From Pocillopora verrucosa (taxonomy: Eukaryota; Cnidaria; Anthozoa; Scleractinia; Pocilloporidae), in NCBI RefSeq assembly GCF_036669915.1, contig NC_089316.1, positions 8,249,520 through 8,313,519 on the forward strand: a DNA stretch of 64,000 nucleotides, in the 5' to 3' direction. Under the pieces are notes generated by a model, which saw nothing but the letters and a program-made list of their open reading frames with translations, had not been told where the DNA came from and searched no databases. The position numbers were made by a program, and so were the translations under genes. Below, in pieces: positions 12,234-27,835 of the stretch (its first letter is position 1; each line of letters opens with the position of its first letter).

Positions 12234-12295
12234 GAATAAAACTCTCCTACTACCCAATACCGGCCTCTTTAATCGTGGTTCTCAGAGAGGCGAAG
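12234..12295 (+). promoter_or_regulatory. eEF1A core promoter, TOP-type start and non-coding exon 1
   Basis: A TATA-like gaataaaa at 12234-12241 is followed about 25 bp later by cctcttt (12264-12270). A C followed by pyrimidines is the 5' TOP signature of translation-factor mRNAs. The non-coding exon would run from about 12265 to 12295, ending at the donor aag/gtatgt (gt at 12296). The matching acceptor tctcag ends at 12844, leaving a 549-bp 5' UTR intron and 38 bases of leader before the ATG at 12883. The start site is inferred from motifs. Confidence 0.6.
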
Positions 12296-12864
12296 GTATG
12301 TATTGGTGACACGATTTTATTTCGATTTTATCCATCTCAATCTCGTCTAGATGATAGCCATCAGGGCCTGTTTTGTAAAGAGAAAGTTTCAGTATTCGTT
12401 ATTTTTCCGTCATAAACAATCATTTTGAGGTTTTTCTAGCCTTTCGAACAGAAAAGAGTTGAGCGTTTTACCCTTTACCGTTGCACACTCGTCGATCTAG
12501 TTTATGGCGATGTAACCTCGGCGTTTCTGATGTGTTCAAGGCCTTAAATTTTCAAATTATGAAGTCGATTTCAAAAACGGGTAGCCTAACGTATGGTTTA
12601 CAGCCGTTTCAGTGAAAAAAATCTGGGAAGGCGCTATCCTTTGTTGAAATAAAAATGGCGAATCGTCTATCTTCAACACGTGATGTGTCGCTTCAAAGGG
12701 AGATTTTGAAGAAAAAGGAACTGTTCGCTTTCATTTCTGTGTAAGTGAATCTCATCGGGTTATAATATAATATTTTAACTTTGAATATAACGCTTACTCG
12801 GCGCTTAAGTGTTGAAAGCCATGTTTCACTTCTTGCTGTCTCAGATCATCTCGTCTAAGAGTAG

Positions 12865-18141
<5,277 letters not shown>

Positions 18142-18297
18142 AATTCAGTACACCATCTCAATTGCAAAAGACTTCTCCGCTTACAAGTCAATCATGCTGT
18201 AGTAGTTGAATGGCTCCTTTCCTATCTATTTCATCGCAAGTCTGTGCGAAGGCGGAGACTGTTTTAATATGTGAAGGTTAAACGTGTACTTGGTAGA

Positions 18298-18312
18298 AAT
18301 AAAATTAATAAA
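18298..18312 (+). terminator. eEF1A polyadenylation signals
   Basis: Two AATAAA hexamers (18298-18303 and 18307-18312) lie about 160 bp after the stop, followed by a GT-rich stretch (gtaggtggagtgtgttctg) at about 18323-18341. Confidence 0.8.
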
Positions 18313-18344
18313 ACGTTCTGTTGTAGGTGGAGTGTGTTCTGTTT

Positions 18345-19829
18345 TTTCAATTATGATTTGAACGAAGAAACCCCCTTGTGGGTGTGGCATTGAATCAAAC
18401 TAAGGTAAACTCTTTTTGTATTTACGAGCAAATAGTGCAAACACAAGGTGTGTGCGCAAACACGCAGATGATGAATTACTCGAGCTCTGCGTTAACCCTT
18501 ATCAGCGTACTTTATCATGGGTCGTGGACATTTTCCAAGAAGTGTTCCCTTCCTGAATACTAGACTATGAATCCATGGCCGTTCGTTGGTTATGAGATAG
18601 AAAACGGCTCAAGGCCATGCCAAACGTACACGTAGAAATGGTTTTCACCTCTATCACCAGGAGAGACCTTAGCCCTTTAACTCCCATCAGTGATTAAGAC
18701 ATAATTTCTCCTTACAATATCGTCACTGAATCAAGCAGACAAGTGAGGAGAATAAAGAAGAAATCTCAATTAGGGGGCTACAAGTTGATTCAATACCAAA
18801 TTCTCTAAACTGAAATGATACGCATTTTATGGCAGACATTAGGGAGAACTACTAATGAGATCTTTGGAGTTGAAGGGTCAAGGTTAAGAGAATTTACAAT
18901 TATCATCTTAGAAGAATTGAAATACCGCCAAGTACAACAAAACTTTGACAACAGCAAACTGTCGTCTTGTGTAACTTCGTAAGGGTTTTAAGAGGGCTTA
19001 CAAAGATTCGAGGGAAATAGAAAATGAGCCTTGAAACGAGTTAAGGCAATGCTGACCAAAACACCATATTAATTCATTTCGAGTGAATTCATTTCAATGC
19101 ATGGGACAATCAAAACGAGAAAAAAAAAGAAAAAAGAAGGGAGTTCATCTTGCTCTCAGATTATCAACATTTTAAACGTCTGATTTGCAACAGATTTTCC
19201 GTCTCTCAAACGAGAAAAGCTATAGGGAACTTATATCCGAGGAAGTGGAGGGGGGGAGCTTATAATCGAATGTACAGTGTCGTAACTGATTTAATTAGAA
19301 CAACAAACACTCTCTCGCTTACACAATTATTCTGACTGAGGATCAGTTCTCTCTTATCTTTCGTCTCAATTGATTTTTTTCCTCGTGTATCATAAACCTA
19401 TTTTTGTCGTAGTGCTTCATGAAACACATCTAAGCGACACGCCTTCAAAAATGTCAATCTTAATAACACGTTCTTCGTAACGACATTTCACATTTCGCAC
19501 GATATACAGTATTTTCCTGGCTTACAGATAGATGAATCTGTAACCTATAAACGGCAGTTTATAGTAATAGGCACTATCCAGATTTTTCCCCAACCTCAAA
19601 CGGGCAAGACTAAGGCTCCTGAACGGGGTCATTTGCTTTGGGACGTAACAGATACCATATTTGACGTCTTTTTTGTTACGTTTTATACAACGCTGACCCC
19701 AATATTCGATTTTAGTAAGACAGTAAGGAAGAGGATCGAGGAGTCGAGCGAGGAGAGAAATTTCTCGGATGTGGTAGGTTGTATCTTCGCTCGAAAATGT
19801 AGTGGAATGGAATGGTACAAACTGCAACG
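18345..19829. other. spacer between eEF1A and AP5S1
   Basis: Holds one MITE copy (18669-18880) and otherwise only short unsupported ORFs. The AP5S1 promoter should lie just upstream of 19830; I see no clear TATA box. Confidence 0.5.
18669..18880 (+). mobile_element. MITE copy, subfamily 1
   Basis: Left end agccctttaactcccatcag, right end gatctttggagttgaagggt; lies between eEF1A and AP5S1. Confidence 0.85.
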
Positions 19830-22800
19830 ATGGTTTACGCGCTCATAATTCACACACTTGTTCCTGGACCCTGTAGATTGTTGTATTCATCAGTTTTTGT
19901 TCACGAACCAGAGGTAAGTACAGCTCAGTCATAACCTCACCGTATAACCACAACTTCGCCACGAAACAGCAGCGTGAAATATGGTCTTGATGAGGAAAAA
20001 TGGCTTCGATTTTATCTTTTTGGTGGGTTTTATCAACGTAAGACAGTGGGAATGCGCGTCGCCCTTCTCAAACTAAAGTAATGAAATTCACAGTGCGTAG
20101 GAAACAACGGATGGTTCCAACAAATGAAATTGCCTCTGAAGAGAACAAAAAAGACGAGCAAAGATGTCCAAATTTTTAGATGTCATTCTTTGCTTGTATA
20201 ACTCCAACCCTTCAATCCATGCGAGTGAACCGCACCCAATTTCACACGACCCCATAAGCTTTGAGCTTTAAACCCTATCGTGTTTAAATAAAGGATGTTA
20301 TATTATTATTATTTCTCCTAACCCTTCAACTCCCATGAGTGACCAAGACAGAATTTCTCCTTACAATATCAATACAATATTAAGCAGATAAGTTATGAGA
20401 ATAAAGGAAAATATCAAAAAGGGGATTATCAGTTGATGTAATACTACATTCTCCAAACTAACATCACAAGAAATGTATGGCAGACAGCAAGGCGAATCAC
20501 TTCTGAGATCTTGGTAGTGAATTGGTCAAAGAGGGAATGATCACCAGCTCAACCCTTTAACTCCCAAGATCTCATTAGAAATTCTCTTTACTGTCTCTCA
20601 TACAGTTCTTGTGATGTTATTTTGGAGAATTTGATAATGGATTAGCTTATAATTGCCTAGCTGATATTTTTCTTTATTCTCTTCACTTGTCTGCTTGATA
20701 TTGTCTTGATATCATAAGGAGAAATTCTCTCTTGGTTACTCATGGGAGTTAAAGGGTTAACCCTTCAACCCCTCACAGTGACTAGCATCTAATTTCTCTT
20801 TACAATATTACCCCTGAATCAAGCATTAAGGTCCCAAGAATAAATGAAATGATCACTAACTAATGAAGATAATTATCAAATTCTCCTTGTCAGTGCCTTG
20901 GGAAATGTATTAAAAATAGTATGGAGAATATGCATACTGATGTTAAGGTTCAAAGGGTCAAGAAACCCTTATTCTCTAATTCTTCTGCTCAGTAGCCTTG
21001 AAAATTATATATTTAGAACTTTAGGGAGAATATGCATATTGAAAACAGGGTGGGAAAGGGTTGATCAAATTTGGTCAGTTTTTGGTGTGTGACCCTACTT
21101 GTAACAAGTGTTGCAATGTCAATAATCTTTGATCTTCTTAGATTAATGAAGAGGTAACAGATGACGAGCGTGCAACCAGGAAGGAACACCTGTTGGAAGT
21201 GGCACAACGAGTGCAGTCTGAGTACTCTTTTAGATATGTTGCTTCAGAAGATGACAGTGCAGAGGATTTGACTGGATTGTCTTCAACAAATGAGTAATTT
21301 GAGTTTTTGAAACTTATAGAATGAGCTGAATAGTGCATGCATAATGAGCAAAATTGTGCATGTTTGATTGGTTCTTACTTATGATCTATTGGAGGACAGA
21401 GGCATAGATAATATCACCACTAACAATCTTTGCCTCTTTATGGCAAAAGATTCCATTTTGCCATGTGTTTGTTCTGTAATAAATCACAGAGGAGGTCAGT
21501 GAACATCAGTGACACACCAGGCTGTGCTTTGTGTGTCACTTTTTGTTCTAGGCATATCTTAACATCATCTATGATCCATTACTGAACAGACATGCATAAA
21601 CTGGAATCTATGTGTTGATATGAAAAAAAATATCTATAACTGAAAACCAGTGCTATTTGTAAGGCAAATTACTAATGAGATATTAGGAGTAAAATGTTCA
21701 GTTTCAACTTTAGCAATGTTTAATGGTTTAATTGGATGGTGTTACAAACTGACATTTTGGCCATTTTACAGGCTTATGTCCAATTTGAAGTCTGGTGTCT
21801 TCAGGTACGCATGTGTCACCTTTTTGAAAGTTACATTTTCATTTGTTGACCCAAATGAAATGTAAATCTTAGAGCATCAGGTAGTCTCTCCTCAACATAA
21901 TGTGTCATCATTGTACCATGGTTTAAAAGTTGTTTGATTCTAAATGATCTTGTAGTGCTCACAAGGTTTAAATTTATAATTTGAACACCCTTCCAAAGTT
22001 TATCTCAGTACCTCTTTAAGCTTTAGAATTTAGAAGAACTAGGTGAATGATTTTTGATGAATCAAATGATTTTAAAAGTCAGCCTTAGTTACACACTACA
22101 ATATTCAACAAACCTCTTGAGACACTTGCACAAAAACAGTTGAAAATTAACATGTATGAAACCTTGTTAATCCAGGAGAAATTGCTATTACTTCAATTAC
22201 GCAAGGATACAAGCTACAAGGAGTCAATCATTTTATATTTCTGTTAATGCCTTCATTTTTTGTCTGATTTTCAGGCTTTCACCAGGAAATCCCTTCAAAG
22301 AAGAAAAAGTTGTTCTTTGGAAAGGTTTGGCAAAGTAAGTAGTATCCATGAAGTTTGCTTCATTTTTGTCCACAAAATTAGCATATTAAAGACTTTAATT
22401 ATTAAATAAATAAAATTAATGCCTGGATATAAGCTGACAGATTCATACGATGCTGTTTCAGTTAAATTAACCCTTTAATTCCAAGAAGTAATTAACATGA
22501 AACTTCTCCCTACAATATCCATACATCATTCAGCAAACAGGTAATGAGAATATTCAAACTTATCAGGGAGAAGCTGCTATCTTGATTTAGCACCAAGTTC
22601 TCAGAACTAATTTACAAGGAAATGTGTAGCAGCTAGAGGGGAGAATTAACAATCAGATCTTGGGAGTTGAAGGGTTAAATGTAGAGTCTTACCAGGGGTG
22701 GGGTGAGCAAAGTGCTCAGCCTCCTTCCCCTCCCTCTGTCTTTCCATTTCTGCTTGTGTAGTTTCCTCAATCCAAGAAACTCTTGCTTCAAAAGCCAAGA

Positions 22801-25472
22801 TATTGGACTTGGGTACATATCTGATAATGGTAATAACCAACTCTCTAACTCCCAAGAGGGAGGATTTTGGGGTTTTGGTGGGGCTCACATGTTTTTCAGG
22901 GGGAGTGGAGGGGGTATCAGTTGTCTCTAACAGAGTTTAAAGGGAATAACGTTACAAGCCAAACAAAGTTTAAGGAATGTATAGTGGTGCCGATACCTGG
23001 AGAGCTTGTTCCAGACAAAAGCAGCTTTTCTAACTATGAAATTGAGAGGTAACATCTTTGGATCAACCAGGATGGATGATTCACAGGTGGATGAGAGCAG
23101 AATGTAAAATATTAGAAATTTTTATTAGAACTCTCAGGCCAACAAAGGTGCGCCATGCCAGGAGGATCAATAAAGATTCGCAGTCCAAACCTCACAGCAA
23201 ACATGAACTTAGAGAGTTAAAAAAAAAAAAGGTGAGGATGGACAACTTCTGACATAAAAAAAACGTTGGAAAAATTTAATAAAAACGTTTTGGTCAGAGA
23301 CCTTCTTCAGTTATTTACAACTTTTGAATAACAAAGAGCTCTAAATAAGATCGAGGTGCTAGTGATTACGTAATTACAGGTGACAACTAATGAATAAGAT
23401 ACAAAATCATGTGAAAGAGCAGAAAGTGGTGCTAATAAAAAGATGACAAAAAACGAAATCAACAAAGCGAAAAATATGGAAAAAAACAAGCTACAAAGAA
23501 AATAATGAACAAAACATGAGAGACAAAACCCAAAAACCAAAAACTAAAAACCAATAATAATAATTAATTGTTTATCCTCCTGGCATGGTGCACCTTTGCT
23601 GGCCTGAAAGTTCTAGTAACATTTTCAAATATATATATATATTTATATATATAAACATATGCAAAACAATGGCCGGACTCTTGGTTAATTGTTTTCACAT
23701 TACTTTGTAACCAAGTTCTTTATTGAGGTTTGTGAAAAATGCAAGAGAGGTTCTTGAAAAGTCAATATGAAAGTCCATAAACCCTGAAAATTTCAGTTTA
23801 GCTCAAGTTGAATTTCTTCTCTTTGCAGTGCAGGATTCACTTTAGTCTGTGAAAAAGATGAAAATCGCCTCATTGCTGAGAATGTTTTGGACCATGTTAT
23901 TAGACACCTTCAGGAATACTGCCAAATAATTCTTCAGCCTTCCGAGGCAAGTTGGTGGGATGTTTCTACTCAATAAGCTATCTCAAGAATTTCATTTTAA
24001 TTTTGTTGTCACATTTGTAGCAATGCTGTGCTGTACCTCTGTGAGAGCTTATCAATTGTTTGAATGTTGTTATAGGCAATCCTCAAAGTGGACAGGGTTG
24101 TCACAATTATTCATCAGTTTCTACCAAATGGGCAGGTATGAATCAGACTGACAAGGTCATGGTCTTTTTACTTGGTCTCAGAGCAAATGTTTTACCTGTA
24201 GTGTACCATAATGATTTGACAATCAGATTATGAGCTCAGGATTTCTGTCGCATAATAATTGATGAGGGCAAAGACAAGATTGCCTATCACTCAGAAAATG
24301 AGAGCAATTTTTTCTAATGGTACAAAATATAACAACAAGATAGGCACATGTCTATTTTGTTTACAAATGCACACTGTTACGCTACTTAATTTACTCTTTT
24401 ATCTATCATGGATTGTGTACTAAGCTGTATTCTACACACATTTTTATTGGTCATAAATGATCTCCAAGGACATTTTGCTTCTCCATTCCATAAAACAAAT
24501 TAAAAGATTCCATGTTGCTGCAGGCTTGTGCAATGATAGATCTCACAAGATGTCAAAATGTGGTAAGAAGAATAACAGTGACACACCTGGCTGTGCCTTG
24601 TGTGCACCTTGTTTGTTCTTACCAAATTTTGAGGTCATCTACGATCTATTACTAAACAGAATCACAGAAACACAGAGTCTGCTTACAACGAAAGGATGAC
24701 CTGTGAGGACTTCAAATTTATTGTCTTGAAGTAGTTCTGAACTTATTTACCAGGCTGCAGGGGGACAGAAAAAGTTCTGTATTTCCTGAATCAGTCTTCC
24801 CTCCCACCCTCCCCTCCTCCCATGCCAGAGAGCTGTGGGGAAGGCTTGATGTATATTCCCCATTCTCTATAGATATGTTAATCTACTGACAAGGAGAATT
24901 TGTTTAAAAATCAAGGGCTTCAAACTTTAGTTGGTGATCATTTCCTTAATTCTGACCTCAATGTTGTTTCAGAGGAAATAAGAAGCTTGTTTCTTATAGG
25001 GGTTAAAGAGTTAAAAAATGTTTTTGTGCTACAGAGATGGATTATATTCCATGAGCACAGCCTCTAGGAATCACTGGAGTAATTGTTACTCATCTACCCC
25101 ACCCCTCTCCTTATTTTTGACCATCAACCGTCCTCTTGGTACAAATGCCTCTCTCTCACCAGCTTTCTGCTGCCATAAAAATCAAAGATGGTGGCTATAA
25201 TTTTCGTTAAGAAAACATGAAGCACTCGCTAACCAAAATTATGCCTCTGCAGGCTAGCAATGGATTGATATCCCATCCAAGGGGAAAGTAGTGATACTCC
25301 TTGTTGCTTCATGCTTAGGGAACTGGGTCCAGCTCCAGCTGGGTGAGCAACCTGACTTGAGTATACACCTTTTTTCTTTTCATTTTTTTTTCAGCTGCTG
25401 TTCATGAACACTCGTTATTTGCGGCAAATGGAGAAAGAATTGGAACAAGTTATGTCCTTCAAGAGGGAGTGA
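19830..25472 (+). CDS. AP5S1: AP-5 adaptor complex subunit sigma-1, six exons
   Basis: The sigma subunit belongs to the AP-5 adaptor, which works at late endosomes and lysosomes with SPG11 and SPG15. Exons are 19830-19913, 21142-21293, 22275-22334, 23829-23946, 24076-24135 and 25395-25472, joining to 183 aa (human about 200). Exon 1 starts MVYALIIHTL, followed by CRLLYSSVF, matching the start of the vertebrate protein as I recall it. Later landmarks are NPFKEEKVVLWKGL, NAGFTLVCEKDEN, ILKVDRVV, FLPNGQLLFMN and LEQVM. These fit the small longin-like sigma fold. Intron 4 has a GC donor (gag/gcaagt at 23947), since only this join keeps PSE-AILKVDRVV in frame. Introns 1-3 and 5 carry MITEs and other repeats. 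The family call rests on remembered similarity along the whole length. Confidence 0.87.
20319..20528 (+). mobile_element. MITE copy, subfamily 1 (AP5S1 intron 1)
   Basis: Left end taacccttcaactcccatga; right end gatcttggtagtgaattggt is eroded. Confidence 0.85.
20550..20760 (-). mobile_element. MITE copy, subfamily 1 (AP5S1 intron 1)
   Basis: Inverted relative to its left neighbour; the right end ggagttaaagggttaa shares its TTAA with the next copy. Confidence 0.9.
20757..20961 (+). mobile_element. MITE copy, subfamily 2 (AP5S1 intron 1)
   Basis: Starts at the TTAA 20757-20760 that also ends the preceding copy. A further partial piece with aatatgcatattgaaaac follows to about 21063. Confidence 0.85.
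22467..22678 (+). mobile_element. MITE copy, subfamily 3 (AP5S1 intron 3)
   Basis: TTAA at both ends. Subfamily 3 is marked by acttctccctacaatatcca and gagaagctgctatcttgat. Confidence 0.9.
23110..23630. mobile_element. 520-bp element with about 53-bp terminal inverted repeats
   Basis: The left arm (about 23120-23172, with ctcaggccaacaaaggtg and cgccatgccaggaggat) is complementary to the right arm (about 23569-23620, with atcctcctggcatggtg and cacctttgctggcctgaa). The centre has no coding capacity. It lies in intron 3 of AP5S1. Confidence 0.75.
24840..25014 (-). mobile_element. partial MITE, subfamily 2 (AP5S1 intron 5)
   Basis: Central block tgacaaggagaatttgttta and end ggggttaaagagttaaa are present; the other end is missing. 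Confidence 0.7.
25079..25257 (+). repeat. dispersed repeat, first copy (AP5S1 intron 5)
   Basis: Partner of the copy at 33897-34077; the shared end is gcactcgc followed by aaattatgcct and ctgcaggct. Confidence 0.6.
25255..25370 (+). repeat. dispersed SINE-like tail, copy 1
   Basis: The series atcccatccaaggggaaagt, gatactccttgttgcttcat, then a purine-rich stretch, recurs in related form at 45405-45475, 58848-58920 (inverted) and 59500-59580. Confidence 0.55.
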
Positions 25473-25614
25473 ACGTGACTGTTACACTTTAAAAATTTTT
25501 TATCCATCTCAATTAGTGCTCAGCTAATGACTGGAGATCTACATATTGTTCTTTAAAGATAACTTTTTTTTCTCAAGAACACCAAATTTTGTAATTTTTC
25601 TTTTAAGTAAAATT

Positions 25615-25620
25615 AATAAA
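25615..25620 (+). terminator. AP5S1 polyadenylation signal
   Basis: AATAAA lies 143 bp after the stop codon at 25472, in an AT-rich context. Confidence 0.7.
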
Positions 25621-26019
25621 TAGTATGTATCACTGGAACTGTGTTTACCTTTCTGTGTTTATAATTGTAAAGTGTATAGGGCAGTTTCCAATTGACTGTT
25701 GAAAGACCAAAACCTAAGTGATCATGACTACCAATCAGAAGAGACGTTAACATCATCATCATTAAATGATAAGTAAAAACAGCCAACCTGTTTGAAGGTC
25801 TGGGAAACTTAGGATTGGTTTTAGTATTGGTTTTGATTAGTTGAGATGGCGACTCGAGTTTTTTGGACTTATCACAGGCAAAGTAATCCAGGATCATTTT
25901 CTACACTTAACTGAAAACGTCTGTATCTACATCTCTAAGTTTGAAGTGGGCATGAGATAAAGGGTTAAGTTTCCATAGAAACTGTGGTGTTGTGTCAGTG
26001 GAGGAGTGTAACAGGGTAA

Positions 26020-26170
26020 TTAAGTATTATCAACTGAGTTGATACTGTAAATTGGCCACTGTAAAGGGTTTCAAAGCTGATGTTTCAAGCATAAGCCCTA
26101 CATCAGAGCAAACAATGTAGTCAGCTTTGAAACTCTTTATGATGGCCAATTTTTGTTATCAACCCTGTAA
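26020..26170. repeat. diverged copy of the 9.2-kb hairpin element
   Basis: aaagctgatgtttcaagcat and the following cctacatcagagc resemble aaagctgacgtttcgagcgt and ccttcgtcag at 9215-9246. The flank tgtaaattggccactgtaaa matches the inverse of 9292-9320. The two arms (26070-26108 and 26115-26145) are partly complementary. Confidence 0.65.
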
Positions 26171-26789
26171 AATTTCTGATCCACTTTGGAACTCCAGAGC
26201 AAGATGTCAAACTGTCTTCACCTAAAAATCATCATCCAGTATCCAGAAAAGGAACAAGGGCCCACTTTCTCGACAATAATAATGACAATAATAATACTTA
26301 TGAGCTCTTTTTTTCATAATTTAATAGCAAAATATCCACAAGAGCCATACATTTAACCATTGCATGAGGCATATTTATCACCAATACTAGCTTCTTATTA
26401 GGGTCAATGATTCATTGCATTATGAATGTTGTTGGTTTCAAGAAAAATAAACTTTATATATTTTCATACTCTGAACACAACTTGTTTGGCAAGTTTGTTT
26501 TTTATTTTCAGGAACAAAGCATATGGCTGAGCCATTTAAATATAGCAGGCTCTAATACCACGAAGAAGAATTACTAAGATTTGCTATGAAAGTATTTAAA
26601 GGATCTTTCATAAATGACAATTCAATTTTCCGAGGACTCAAAGCAAAACAAAGCAAAAGCACGGCAGAAATACCAAAAGTCACTCGTCCTTGACAAATAC
26701 TTCAAAATGACAAAATTCTTATAATTGGATTGATTGTTCCTAATGAGAATTTCTGCAGTAACTTAGCCTTTAGGTCTCTGTTTCCTCTT

Positions 26790-26974
26790 CAGTATGGATA
26801 TTCTCCATACTTTCCCTTTACATTTCCTAAGGTTCTGGAAAGAAGAATTTGTTTAACAATCAAGAACTTCTTCAGTTGTTGATCATTTCCCTTATTCCCA
26901 TAACCTAAATGTTCTATTCAGGGGCAGTCTTGTAAAGAGAAATTAGATGCCAATCACTCTCAGGGGTTAAAGGA
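26790..26974 (-). mobile_element. partial MITE, subfamily 2
   Basis: Contains atattctccatactttccct and ends caggggttaaagga; the left terminus is eroded. Confidence 0.7.
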
Positions 26975-27169
26975 ATAAGAAAGGATCAAGTTTATTGTAA
27001 TATGAAATAATTTTAAACCCTGTACCCTAAAATAATAATTAATCATCTGTACCAAACCTAAATTATTATCCAGCGGCATGGTATAGGCATAGAGGCATAC
27101 ATTGCCTGTTATCTGGAGATTTTAAGAAAATTGTCAACAGATTTAGAGGATTTGTAGAGACTTCAACCC

Positions 27170-27380
27170 TTAACCCTTTAAGTCCCATGAGTGACCAAGA
27201 CAGAATTTCTCCTTTCAATATCAATACACTATCAACCAGAAAAGTGATGAGAATAAAGAAAAATATCAATTTGGAGATAATTAGGTGATCCAATACTAAA
27301 TTCTCTGAACCAACATTATAAGAATTGTATGGTTGACAGTAAAGAGAATTACAAATTTGATCTAGAAGTTAAAGGGTTAA
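27170..27380 (+). mobile_element. MITE copy, subfamily 1
   Basis: Ends ttaaccctttaagtcccatg and agaagttaaagggttaa; its right TTAA is also the left edge of the next copy. Confidence 0.9.
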
Positions 27381-27582
27381 CATCCTTACATCAGTTTACA
27401 TATTCTCCATACTGTTCTCTAATACTTTTCCAAAGGTGCTGACATGGAGAATTTGGTTAAAAATCAAGAGCCTCTTTAGTTGTTGATCATTTATGTTCTT
27501 CTTGTGACCTCAATGTGTTATTGGGAGGTGATATTGTGAGGAGATATTAGATGCTGGTCACTCATAAGGGTCAGAGGGTTAA
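27377..27582 (-). mobile_element. MITE copy, subfamily 2
   Basis: Begins at the shared TTAA (27377-27380) and ends gggtcagagggttaa. Confidence 0.8.
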
Positions 27583-27835
27583 CAGAAACAATTGACAAAT
27601 CCTGACCAGACTTTTAGAGCATTTGTTTTGGTGTCTGGGCCTACTAACAGATGAAGTGAGGATTGAAATGTCACTCTCAAAGCTTGTCACTTTGATATGA
27701 CACTTCACTCTGCAATAATTTAAAATATATATATATATATATATTTTTTAACTAGGAACATAGCAGCTTAATTGAAGAAAAAACAAATGACATCCTGAGA
27801 GTTTAAGATTTACATCCATTCCATCTCTTCACTTG

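Larger units (their letters stand above)
25621..27835. other. spacer between AP5S1 and transporter A
   Basis: Tail-to-tail spacer without a gene. It holds a diverged relative of the 9203 hairpin element (26020-26170), three MITE copies (26790-27582) and an (AT)n run at 27725-27744. Confidence 0.6.

Noticed and set aside
12655-12747. Small ATG frame (MANRLSSTRDVSLQREILKK) in the eEF1A leader intron
   Set aside because: It lies inside the predicted 5' UTR intron, is 30 codons long and has no recognisable match.
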